Origin: Atherinomorus stipes
Lineage: Eukaryota; Chordata; Actinopteri; Atheriniformes; Atherinidae
Direction of reading: 5' to 3'
Length of the DNA: 64,000 nt
Assembly (NCBI GenBank): GCA_023101725.1
Contig: JALJCO010000054.1
Coordinates: 248,001 to 312,000 of the forward strand
The notes beneath the pieces were generated by a model that ran no database searches, was not told where the DNA came from, and saw nothing but the letters and a program-made list of their open reading frames with translations. Positions 46,201 through 60,791 of the stretch are shown piece by piece (position 1 is the stretch's first letter; the number at the start of each line of letters is the position of its first letter). A program made the position numbers and the translations under genes.

Positions 46201-49200
46201 TTTACCTTGTCTCCTTTCTTTATGGTGCGCACTTGAAGCTTACTGATGGCCTTTTTAGCAGCATCACCCAGACGCCTCTGCAGACATACAGTAAACAAAA
46301 GCTTCTTTAATGCCACTGTAGTCAGTAAGATTTTACTGGAAGACAGGAAAAAAAACTACAACCAAACCCCTCAGCATACAGTACGCAGTAAAGCAGCATG
46401 CAGACTTCTTATCGGTAAAATATATTTGTTTTGACTGTTGTAAAGGATCAGAAGCTGAAATAATTCTTTTCCATGATGTAAATGATAGAAGTGGGCCCCC
46501 TGGGTCTGTCTGTTATCAGAACTGGTGATTCTGTCTTTACACTTTTTTTAGAAAAAGAAAAAAAAAAGAAAGAGCAAAGACATCTGGTATCCCCTGCTAA
46601 GAAAACACCAGCAATGAATCAAAGTTAGAAAAATTAATAAACTACAGTGATTAAAAACAATACGCTTAAAACAAAAGAATAAGACTTAAAAATACAAAAC
46701 CAGAGCATCTGTCTTCACCTACTGCTGTTTGTGTAACATGTGTTGTGTTAGGACTGAAATCCCCAAATAATTCAGGCATTTGTTTGTAATTTTGTGACTT
46801 ACTAAGAGACAAAGCGAGAAAAGCAATAATAAGCAAATTCTGTTGTTTTTGTAAATATGAATTGCAGGAATTATTTTCATACTGTGTGATGAGAGCCAGT
46901 TCCTGTTTCTTTGCATTAAATGAAGTGAACATGTATTTCACTGCGGTGATCAATACTGTGGCTGAAATCTTTCTACAACATAGATTCACATGATTGAAAG
47001 TAAAAATGAATACAGCTCTCACACGTTACTATTCCAGTCATAGCAGGTATGATGATGTGTAATCATTAAAGACGCCATAAGAACGTCAGTGGAGGTCACT
47101 TAAGAAAAAGTGATGGCAAAAACAATTATTTGCACAGCCGGCTCAAATGGCCAGACAGCTGACCTGGTTGATGGTTTACTGGGTTGCTGTGTTTCTGTTC
47201 GACCAGCTGTCAGGATAATTCTAACCCTACTTTACAGCCTTGGAGGTGCTGTCATGACATGGATGCATGCGCGGGTCAATATCAGGGATGGGATGACGGC
47301 AGCTTGGGAACCTTCAGATCAAATGCACGGTCATACCTGGTTGCGGTCTCGTGCATTAGCGTAGCGGAACCTCTGGATGTAGTAGAAGACGAGCCAGGCG
47401 AGGGAGATGATCATGAGCACGATGAAGGAGATGGAGACAAACACTACAGATGTTCTGCTCACGTACTTCTGTAAGTTGCGGGTTCCTACAGTGATGTGCA
47501 GCATGACCACAATGTGCTGTTCCAGTAAGACCACAATCTCACGACCTTTAGGCTCTGGGATCATGATGGCCACAATGTCACCTGTATCTGCACAACACAT
47601 GCAACACAGGAAGCGGCAGGCTGAATATGCAGGAAATTACTTCTGCAGACATCGTTGAGGACAAACACACCACAGTGCAAGTATCTTGTTGTTTTACAGT
47701 CATAAATGGTAACAATCTCATTAAGCCTGTCTTTGATTAACATGCTGAAGATTGACATCTAAACTAATGTCATTAAAACAAGCTAAACAAACTGGTGCAG
47801 TTCAGACTGCCATGTATACCACAGTAAAGAATAAGGTGGGGTATCACCATTGCTTTAAAAAATAAAGAAAACTATTCTGGTTTTAAAAAATATCCAAATT
47901 CAGTTTGAATTCCTATATATCCAACATCAATTTAGTTACATTAACAAGTGGGCTTGAATATGAAACAGAAGAACCAACCTTGGCTACCATGAAATGGGAT
48001 GGAGCTTCATGCAGACAGAAAAAAGGGCATGTAGTTCAGGCCCAAGCACCCATAGTGAAGAGGCCCTATTAAAATAGCAGTGTTTTTGTTTTAAATTATC
48101 ATTATTTTCACATTTAAATAATATTTTTGAGGGGCTGAACATGTTCGAGAACTCCTGAAATAGTTCCTGTGTGACTGAAGTGTGTGATGCTAAACTGTGT
48201 TTTGCCTGTGGTGGAGTAGCAATATCTAATGTATCACCATGGAGAGGTAGACATTATTATCCATTTACAGCCACCATACAACATCATCCAGTTCAAATAT
48301 TACACAAATTTTGAGATCAATCTCCAGTTACCCACAACTGAAATGGGAAGTCATGTTTTGCTCTTTTGCACAAAGCATGATCAGGATCAGGGCACATGTG
48401 TATGATCATGGCCCCTCCACTGCAGTGTTCCCCAGTTTCACTGATCTGAGGGCCACATGCTGCTTTTAGAAAAAGATGGATCTTGGTTCTTTAAGAATTC
48501 AAAACAGACCTTAGGAAAAATGGTTTCAAATGGAAAAAACAGGATATTTCTTAGATCCAGCTCTGTTCCCATGAAGAATCTTGGTCTGGTTTGTAGGAGC
48601 TTAGACAGAGCAGTTGAACTAAATCCTCTCTCTGAGAGTTACAGGCTTTCTGCCAGCAACCATCTGTTGATTCTACTCATCTCTCACGAAAAAAGACTGC
48701 AACAGACTCAACATGCATGTTTCTATCCCTGCCTCTGAAAGTTGTTCGTAAAGAGCTCTGCATCTATTGTTTCTATAAAGAAAACTAGAAAAGCACTCGG
48801 AGAGCGCAGACCTCCGCCAAGCAGCTCTCGCAATGATAAAGAATCCTTCAAAACAATTCCTGGATCCAGAAGGTGATCCGGAGCATCACCAAAATTCAGA
48901 GGGTTCGTCCTTGGGCTGAGGCACATGACTGGTGAAAATTTCAGGTCAACCCGTCCAGTACTTTGTCCATAAAGGTGCTGACATACAGACTAACCAATGC
49001 TACCGAAAAAATTACCTCCTTGGCGGAGGTAATAATCAGTCCCAAACTGACAGCAGCTGATGGTTTAGATTTTGCACCTCAAACAACAGCTTTTTAACCA
49101 ACTACACTAATTTTAACTACAAGTTATGTAACACTTTTTTTTCCTTGACAGAGTCTTTTGAAAGACTGAACGCCTTTTTGATATTCAGTAGCATTATAAA

Positions 49201-52200
49201 GCAGAGTAAGGCCAGGTACTCTGGTAGTATGAATTAATTAACTCATTTTAATTTTTTATATAGCATTGTTTAAATAAATGTAGTGCTGAAAATGACAATA
49301 TGGTTATAATTTCTCTTTTTCCCCATTTGTTCTACATGATTGGAAATAACGTGCTGAAATTAGACATCAGGTGATTTCATGCTAGAGATTTCTTTGTAGG
49401 TCTCCTTACTTGTTTTATTTCTAACTAGTTTGATGCAGGCAGTGCATTGCTGGAAAATAGTATTGTCACTTACTTCAAAGCCTAAGCAATATTAAGTAGC
49501 ATTTTGTTTAAAATGTGAGGACATTTTATTTACATTTCCAACAATATCAACCTAGTCCAATAAAAGGGCAAAAAAACTCAGGCCTAATGAAACTAATTGG
49601 TTTAGTGTTGCGATTTAAATCCTTTGCAATTTTTTTTTTTTTACCTTTGTTCTTTATTTAATCTTAACATTGCAATCAGTAGTTATTAGGGACTATTTCT
49701 TAAAATTGAGAGAGCAGTTTCTCTCCTAAAATCCAGCCTTGGTTCACCACTGTCCTGTATGAGGAAATGACATAATGGAGAAACTCCAGAGCAACACATT
49801 GCTTTCTGGAGACAAGAAGAAATTAACAAGGCTCTACTCTCTCAGCCAAAATTTAGGTTGATGAACCAGCTTAAGAATCAAATCATTTCCCCCTGCTGCC
49901 TGTTTATGGCTTTGGCAGAGTGGTGTCAGCGAGGCCCTCTGCAGTGCTTCACTGCATCTATCAGTTCTCATAAACACAGGGTTTGTGTAACCTGGTATCA
50001 CAGAGCACACAACTCAGGTTCAAACAGCACTGCACAGTTCGCTGCGATTCTGTCGCTGTTGCTCTCATGTTAACAGAAAATCTGTTTTCAAAAGAAGAAA
50101 ATTACTTTTAATTCAACAGATGTGGTACGTATTCTGCATGCAGCGCTTTATAGCTGCCGCACACATTAATCCCTTTATGCAACAGGTCTGTTCTAAAATC
50201 TACGTATTTTATGTAGCATATCTGAATGAAAAGTTTTACTTCTGCAATGAATTTCTAATAAAAAAGTACATTTGTTTTTTTTTCCATTTGCAACTCAAAC
50301 GACAGCTTTTTAAGCAACTAGTTATTTTTGCTACAAGTTATGTTAGTGATTTTTTTATTTGTGGTAGTGATGCACTGCAGTTATAGAAGCGTTAGCTTAA
50401 AGTGGCTGGCAATATTCTCACGGTCAACACAAATGAATGTTTTAGAAGGCTGCTGAATGTATTAGAAGCTCTCCAGCAAACACTGCTTCAAACAATGACA
50501 CATGAAACTAACGCTTGTGTTTGGAAAGCAAACAGATGGCAACATGCTGCTGAATATCACTGTCACGACAGACCTGGAGCACGTCCTCAAACACATTTTT
50601 CTCCTACTTTTAACAAGGCAATCTTAGAAATAGTAAAATATTGAGACATTATATAATAATGTGATTCTCCAGATACCATGACAGCATAAATGTATACATT
50701 TATTTATTTTACAAAGATATATTTTTTTTCTAAGAACGTAATTTAAAGCCTGCAGATTTATGGTTTTATGAAGCACGGCCATATGGCATGGGGCAGAAAT
50801 CACCTTAATTGAACTCCTGCCTTTGATGATACAGGACTTCATCACCTAAGGTCAAAAGAGAAATCATTTAAAATCCCAAAAGTGTTGTGCTCTAACTCTG
50901 CACTGAATAAAATAAAACTTTTAGATGGCCACCTTGAACCTAATAACCAAGAGACATAAAAGGAGGCATATTAGGGCATGTAAGATTTCTCTAAGCCTCA
51001 ACTCTTATCTGCTTCCTCAGTGACGCAGCGGACAAAAATAGCTGCTTCTAAAACAGGAGGGTAATGTCTGAGACCAGGGCTGAACTAGTGAAAAGGTCTG
51101 TCTTCAAATGTGTAAGATGGGGGGGTTCATAAGTATGGTTTATTTAGTGGTCACCAACCAGTCCACACTATTATAGAGGCCCAGATTACTAAAGAATTAT
51201 GAGATTAGCCTTTTGTTTGTAGCCATCCTCTGAAATTAACCAGAACTTTGAAAAAAAAAAAAAGAATTACAGACTAAGAGCTCGCAGCCATTTAACTGAG
51301 CAGCATAAATACAAAAAAAGGAATAAATTTATTTTATTTATTCTATTTTAACATAACATTTGCATATTTAGCATAATTTTAAACATTTATGAAAGACAGA
51401 CAATGGTTATAAATGTGGGAAGCCATTTATCATCCAACTGTGCAGCAGACATGACAACATAACATGGTACAACAAGTTGTCATGGTGACGCCAAACATTT
51501 GCCACCTGGGGAGTGTTTAAAGAGCTAAGCTTCTGTGACCGTGATAGAAATATCTGACAATGAACACAATCAGAGATAACTGAACCAATGCTCAGCTTGA
51601 ATCTGACAACTGAGGTCTCAACAAGACCAACTTGAAGTTAGTGTGAAGATTAAGCAGACCACATAACCAAACCAAAAACTTCGTGTAGACTACCTATGTT
51701 ATACGGCACTCAGATGAACCACTGTGGACCCCTGAGCAAGGTCATTCACCCCCACCAACTGCTCCCCGGGCGCTCTAAAAAGCAGTCCACTGCTCTCAGG
51801 TTCAACCTGAGATGGGTTACATGCAGAGAATGAATTTCCTAATTGGCACATTAAATGGGATTAATAAAGTATATCTATTCTTTATACAGTGGTTACGGAA
51901 ATTATTCAGACCCCTTTAAACTTTTCACTCTTTTTTTCATTGCAGCCATTTGCTAAAATAAAAAAAAGTTCATTTTATTTCTCAGTAATGTACACACAGC
52001 ACCCCATTTTGACAGAAAAAGAACAGAAATGTAGAAATTTCTGCATGTATGTTGAATGAAAAGTAATATCCTTTCTACTTAGCGCAGCCGGCCAAGCCTG
52101 CCGCTTCATGTGTCGACATCACCTGGTTACACCACAACAGTGAACCCTCTGGCTGATTTAATTTTGGAATACAAAAAAACTGCAATGCCGTTTACTCCTG

Positions 52201-55200
52201 GCCTGTTGGCCGCCGATCAACTCTAACAGCCTTTCACTTGCATCATGAAACGAAGTGATAATGAACCCTAGAAACTTCTCTTACATTTGTAAACAACTTC
52301 CAATTTTTGAGCCTTCTCCAGTGGAGCCCTTCATGATGGCGGATGGGGTGGGACTTGAGGAGGAGTTATGTAGCGAAACGTCATGATCTTGAGCCTAATA
52401 TTTGAGCAAATTTTCTTCTTTGTTGCGTGTCTCCATGTGGTCTCTCCCTCAGTGATTCTTGATGCAGTGCCTCTGGTGAGGGGGGGATACATTCTTTAAA
52501 AGGTCTAGTTTGTTTGAGTAGTACAGTGTGAAAGCAAACTCAGTCTGGAAGAATGTTGTACCCCCAACTGAACTGAGTCCCCAATCATACAGAGTCTAGC
52601 AACTATCCTGGTGTGAATGAACCCTAAAGCTTTGTGCTTCCGACTCATTTTGTTGGCATAGCTACATTTATCCTGTCTATTCCTGGACCTGTTGTCCCCC
52701 TGCAGTGTCCCAAGGATGAGTAACCATCCTTCACAGCTTTTTTTCCCCCACTGACTACTATGAGCTAAAGTTCAGTGGAGTGGCTCTTAAGGCGGAGACA
52801 CACCGGACCGATTTTCAGCCGTCTGGTGTCGTCGTAGAGTCTTTTGAATTCGGGGGCTTGAGTCAGTTTGGTGTGTTCTCTGTCGTCGGCCGCCCGCAGC
52901 CGTCACCAATACCGTTGGCGTTCTTTTCAGCCGATTAAACGTGTAATCAGAGCCAGTCAGTCGTTTAGTCGGTGATGGGCTGATCAATCAGATTGGAGGA
53001 GGGCTAGCTGTTGTTAACGAATCAGCGAACGTGAAGATAGTAAATAAACAAAAAAGAAAACAAAAGAGCAAAATTGTGGACATTGTGCACACTCACATCA
53101 CTTTAGATCAATCATCTTTCATCAAGAATCTAATTTTCAAATGAATTTCAAATTCAATCAAATTTCAAATAAAAGTATTAAGAATCAAAAGCTTTGGAGA
53201 AGCAACTGATCAGCTGGTGGAGGAGAAGCCAGCGCTGTTCATGGTTGGAGAGACATTTCTGGTTTTCATTTTATGGGGCCACAATATAGATTAGTGCCAA
53301 CTGCTGTTGTGGCAACATTATATTTTGCGCACGCGCCGAAGGTACACCCGAGTTTAGAGTCGGTTCGGTGTGTCCTTTGGCACTTTTCTCACCATGTCAG
53401 CGAGACCAAGGCCAAATGATCAGCCCAACCCCACTTTCTGACAACGACCGCGATGGTCGTCAGTTTGTCCGGAGTGTCTAACACACAGTTTGTCACAGAT
53501 TGGTGAACCTCTGTCCATCTTTACATCTGAGAGGCTCCATCTCTCTGAAATGCTCCTTTTATACCCAGACATCTTACTGACTGGATGCCAACTAACCCAA
53601 CTGCCCTTAAAGTTGTTTATGATTTTTGCCAATTACTTTTCTAGCCTTTTGTTGCCCCTGTTCCAACATTTTTGAGATGTGTTGCTGCCATCAAGTTCAA
53701 AGTCAGCTCTGATATGATATTTATGTTGGGAATGAAATATGGATTAATGAGATTGCAAATAACTACATTCTATTTTAATTTATATTTTACACACCATCCA
53801 AATTTCTTAGGCGGTTGGGTTGTAAAATATATGATACAAAAAAAGTTAATATTTTAACTTTTTACAGGTATTTTAATGCTGGTGTAGGTGGTGATAACCT
53901 CAAGACAATTCCTGACTTCAGCGTCTCACAACAGCTTTGTGTTTCATGTTAATATTTCAATTCTACATCTGCAGGACAGAATATGAGAGGACAAAGTTGG
54001 GTTTAGGTTGACAGCTTTCGGCATTCCTGTAAAAAGCTTCAGAGACCTTGTACAGAATTAAACATTTGTTTTTGCTGATAAGTGCCAGCAAAAGTACAAA
54101 GGTAGTCTGCAATCATTTCACAAGTATGTCATTGCATGTTGTAGAGCTTGTTTGAACATCTGTTTAGCTTCACACTGTTCTGTCAAACAGCCTTCATGCA
54201 CTGAGCTGATGTCTGATGGGTGTGATGGCCACAGCTTTATGAAAAGTAGCGACAAGATGAGACTCTTCCAATGGATATTTAATTCAAGCGGGAAAGAACG
54301 CTATGCTTATAGTATGAAGACAGTTGAGGTGTTCATGACTACTGTCGTGTCTGTCTCTTAATCAGAACTTTTTTTTTGACCGCATAAAAATATTAAGAAA
54401 TGGTCCACGTGGAATGTACATGGGGGAAAACCTATACTAATGAAAGACATATTTAAATCGACTCATCTGACATGAAATTAATATAAAACACTGGAGAAAG
54501 AGAAACGTGTAAACATTTGGAATAAAATGATTAGACATGATAATATAAATATATTACAGCTGTTCAGCCCCCCCCCCCCCTTCTGATTTCATAGGTCTAT
54601 TATTCTTTGGAGTGATTGAGGCAAACTGTTATAACGTGTCTGTTATTATTTAAACAATGAGTAACTATTTTTATCTTATTCTAGGGACTATACACACACA
54701 TTTCTATTGAGCAGGTTTAAAAAATAAAACAAATCCCACCAGTGGACACATATTCTATGAATGTCTTCTTTGTGAAGACTTTAAAATGAAAACTTCAATA
54801 TATTCAGTAATGTTTCGTTTTAAGTAATACACTTTGAAGGTTTAACATTTCTGTACAATACAAAGTGTCAGAGGGACCTTATATCCAGTTTTTCCAAAAG
54901 CAGATGCTTAAAAAGTTCAATTCTGAAGACACTATGAAAAATTAACTGCAGCAGCAAAACAGCATTTCTATTGCTTTCTAGAATGTAGCTGCTATATACA
55001 TCATTTATGGATGTATATGGCTTTATTTGAGTCACAAAAAGCAAAAAGATAAAAAGCTTAACCTTTTTTTTTTTTTTTTTTACCATAATGATAATCTGTT
55101 ATTCTAATTCTTATTTAGTTACTTTGAAAATAACAATACTTAAGAATAATTTTAATGTCCCATTTTCTTTTGCCTTGTGTTCTGTATTTACGCTAAATTT

Positions 55201-56147
55201 GGTAGGCTACATATACTATGTTTAAAAAAAAAATCAGGGTATTTAAGGGTATCCAATAAGTATTAACTCTGCAATAACATTGGCAACTCTTTTACAATCA
55301 TGCTTAAAGTCGCAGTCCAGCAGAGATGAATTAATGTCCTACAGTCAGCTGTAGTGGAAATGAGCCCATCTTAGGGAAGCCAGTGCATTGATTGTCTTCT
55401 CTCTGATAATACAGTGACAATATATCGTATTACACCGATGCAGCAGCGCTATGGGGGCTCAGCAGGAGGATGGAGACCATTAATATCCCCACTCAGACGC
55501 CCAGTGCCTGAGGATCAAGTAATTAATGACGTGCTTTGTGGCCTTAGTCAAACTGGCTGGACACCTGTAGCAGGTGGCATGTCCTGCTGGCGTTTGTTAA
55601 CCCAACTGGTAAGTAGCCTAATTATTTTCAATTTTATGTTTTTCTCTTTATCTACAAGGACTGAGTCCAGATAGGAATGGCAGAAAATGAAGGTGTGACT
55701 CTTACCTGAATGGGGCATTGTTATGGTGTCATTTGCGCTGTTGTAAATAACAACTGCAGACGCGTTGTGGTTTGCGACGTTTCGGATTTTCTCCCGAAAT
55801 GTGCAATTCCCCGCAGCCACCAACGCCACCCAGGTGGTGCCGTGAGGGACAGGGGGGAACCTGACGTTTGGGTCGCACGCCTGTCTGTCCTGCAGGAGCG
55901 CTGGGACCAGAACCAGACCTCTGGCTTCTCGCTTGGGTGAGTGTTCACCATACCGACCACACTCAGTTTTCTCGGTCTTGACCTCCGAGGTAACGGTGTC
56001 CAGATAGGTAATGTTGACAAAAGCTGTATACCACTCCTCCTTTTCTGCAACCGTGAAGTCCAAACAGAGCAGGTGGACGAAGCAAAACGACAGCAGCCAA
56101 GTCGAGAGAGCCAGACTGCGGCAAGCACGGATGAGGGACGGTGCCAT
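43243..56147 (-). CDS. rnf150: RING finger protein 150 (complete, 7 coding exons)
   Basis: Known role: RNF150 belongs to the PA-TM-RING family of single-pass membrane E3 ubiquitin ligases, with a protease-associated domain in the lumen or outside and a cytosolic RING that recruits E2 enzymes. Exons (minus): 56147-55706, 47581-47337, 46277-46206, 45255-45173, 45016-44920, 44804-44594, 43376-43243; phase is continuous and the sum is 1,284 bp, 427 residues (human 438 from memory). Residues 1-35 form a signal peptide ([18 protein letters not shown] core). The PA domain covers about 70-180, with [10 protein letters not shown] and AVVIYN. The membrane segment is about 192-216 ([20 protein letters not shown]). 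The RING-H2 ligands are C262, C265, C280, H282, H285, C288, C299 and C302, all present. The exon 6 donor reads gtgcgt, weaker than the others. The protein ends [10 protein letters not shown], five residues past the human end (EEVKS). It is head to head with znf330. Confidence 0.97.
43915..44225 (+). repeat. LINE 3'-end-like repeat in the last rnf150 intron
   Basis: It reads 'ggtcatcacagcaaatcatc', 'cctgtcctctgcatcc', 'gagtctcctctttggtcttc', 'acatgcccaaaccatctcag' and 'atcctatccgaccatgtcac'. I recognise this succession from many fish LINE copies; it looks like the far 3' part of a reverse-transcriptase element. There is no intact frame on the sense strand. Confidence 0.75.
45726..45860. repeat. 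Dispersed repeat sharing a core with the 58.2-kb copy
   Basis: The string 'accagcctgact' followed by 'gccatgtatgagatacaca' occurs both here and at 58,200-58,235 with two base differences. The part to the right ('ctgactaatcacagtgcagg', 'aggcgggactttacgacacg') also looks like a fish repeat. Located between rnf150 exons 3 and 4. Confidence 0.65.
48780..49034. repeat. 'gacctccgccaag...cttggcggaggt' dispersed repeat
   Basis: It opens 'aaaactagaaaagcactcgg', 'gcagacctccgccaagcag' and closes 'attacctccttggcggaggt'. The terminal 'acctccgccaag' and 'cttggcggaggt' are inverse to each other. A diverged copy lies at 10.4 kb. It may be the 3' part of an RTE-like LINE (from memory). It lies in the large first intron of rnf150. 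Confidence 0.7.
49035..51685. other. rnf150 intron 1 sequence, nothing recognised
   Basis: AT-rich intronic DNA. Short ORFs on both strands (for example 50,120-50,386 plus and 50,402-50,644 plus) show no domains. No repeat was identified with confidence. Confidence 0.4.
51690..51880 (+). repeat. Dispersed fish repeat ('ctgctccccgggcgct' type)
   Basis: The phrases 'cccctgagcaaggtcattca', 'aactgctccccgggcgct', 'agcagtccactgctct', 'gggttacatgcagagaatga' and 'aatgggattaataaagtata' in this order are a repeat I recall from many fish sequences; the family is not certain. Confidence 0.65.
51893..52060. mobile_element. Terminal fragment of a DNA transposon (Tc1/mariner-like)
   Basis: After a TA, the sequence reads 'cagtggttacggaaattatt', 'cagacccctttaaactttt' and later 'gtacacacagcaccccatttt', like transposon ends known in fish. 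The partner end was not found, so this is a fragment or solo end. Confidence 0.5.
52796..53479. mobile_element. Candidate inverted-repeat DNA element (684 bp)
   Basis: The left end 'agacacaccggaccga' resembles the right end read in reverse, 'agacactccggacaaa' (13 of 16 positions). The interior includes more short 'ggtgtg' motifs and 'ccggac'-like words, and a higher GC content than its surroundings. No ORF of transposase type and no target duplication. Confidence 0.45.
53490..53825 (+). repeat. Dispersed fish repeat, 3' end of a DNA transposon
   Basis: The order 'gaacctctgtccatctttac', 'ctgagaggctccatctctct', 'cctgttccaacatttttgag', 'gttgctgccatcaagttcaa' and terminal 'aaatttcttaggcggttggg' matches, from memory, the 3' ends of a common non-autonomous fish transposon. 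No intact frame. Confidence 0.6.
53830..55705. other. rnf150 intron 1, proximal part
   Basis: AT-rich intronic DNA with a C12 run near 54,569-54,580 and a T18 run near 55,064-55,081. No exon or classifiable element was seen. Confidence 0.45.
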
Positions 56148-56812
56148 AGTGCGGCTGCTGCTGAGGTTGGAATGGATGGTAAGCTCCGGGTGTCCACCTA
56201 AGCTCGCATCACGTCCCTCCTTTAAAAAAAGGTGCGCAGTTTAAAATTGCATTAAATTGACAAAATATTCAGGGCCAAGACCAAGCAGTCGGAGGGACGT
56301 GTGCATGGAGGAGTTCACTACACAGCATCTGCAAGAGTCGGACAGTGTTGTTATTCCCTGTCAGCTGTGTCCCGTCCTCGCTCGAGACTGGCTCGATGCT
56401 CATCCGCACGTGACCTGGGGCCGGACAAGGTGCCGCCTGACGCCCGAAACCACGTGGTATAATCACAACAGGAGAGTCGAAAGCAAAAGGGAGGTTGTGT
56501 TTTATTACGGTGGATTTAGGGGGATATCTTTTCGGTCCTTCATAGCGAGACATTCATCTTACATAAATGTATTATTTTTTTATTCACTTTGTGGAGGATT
56601 GACTGAAATTGATCATGTTGTAAACATAGAATACACAAATTTGTTTTTCTTTACCAAGCTATGTTCTTAGGTAAGTTCTATCATATTTGACACAGTTTCT
56701 GAAATCCTTTGCATCACATTATGTGAAAAAACAAACAAACAAACAACAACAACAAAAACCTGCATAAAATCCTGCTATGTACAATCTGACGAATACCAGG
56801 GAAGGGAGGACT

Positions 56813-56838
56813 ATGCAACAATATATATATTGTTGCAT
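56813..56838. repeat. Perfect 26-bp palindrome followed by TA run
   Basis: The sequence is its own reverse complement: 'atgcaaca', ten alternating A/T bases, then 'tgttgcat'. A second (TA)n stretch follows at 56,842-56,864. Confidence 0.95.
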
Positions 56839-56961
56839 GAGTATATATATATATATATATATATTACATATCACACGGGAGTAAATGATGACACATTTAT
56901 TTTCTTATTTTGTGAAAGGGACTAGTAAAGACGTCAGATTAAAGAAAATATAACTTTTTTT

Positions 56962-56979
56962 GGGGGGGGGGGGGGGGGG
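56962..56979 (+). repeat. G18 homopolymer
   Basis: Eighteen G in a row, about 600 bp upstream of the znf330 start codon. The length may vary between individuals or be misread in assembly. Confidence 0.9.
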
Positions 56980-57564
56980 TTGTCGAGTATTAAAGGGTTA
57001 ATTAGCTAAATAATTTTTTGTTAAATTCAGCATAAATAGTTTATTACATGCCCATAAAGAGTGCATCTTTTTGCATGTCCGACAGACTGAGGGTGCGGAA
57101 AGTGCTACTTGCGGAACTATTAGCTCCACATTGTGTTTCAACGAACTCTTTCACGGGCGGACCTGGAAGCAGACATTTACAATCCACAGGGTAAAAACAT
57201 TTTAAATCACATTCATATCTCTAAAATTCATTGACACGAGTGGAGCACTCTGGAACACGAGTGGGGTTGTAAGACAGCAACGTTATGATTAAAAAATGTT
57301 TGTTTACACGAGCTCAGTCAAACAAACCAACAAAAGCGAAACATAATTGACTTACTGTGCGGTGTCTGTCACTTGGATAGCTAGCCATCACACAGAAACG
57401 TGTCAAACCTTACTTTTCGGTCCTCTTTCTGGGTGTTCGTTCCCGTACTGTGTCGTCAGCGTTCGCGATTCCCTTTTTCTGAAAATGTTGACAATACATA
57501 ATTCATATATTTAGATTGATCGCAGTCAAAGTGGCTGTGGTTTCTCTGTCCCATTTACAGGTGA

Positions 57565-60791
<3,227 letters not shown>

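Noticed and set aside
55710..56244. Plus-strand ORFs opposite rnf150 exon 1
   Set aside because: Antisense shadows of a GC-rich coding exon; products have no family likeness.
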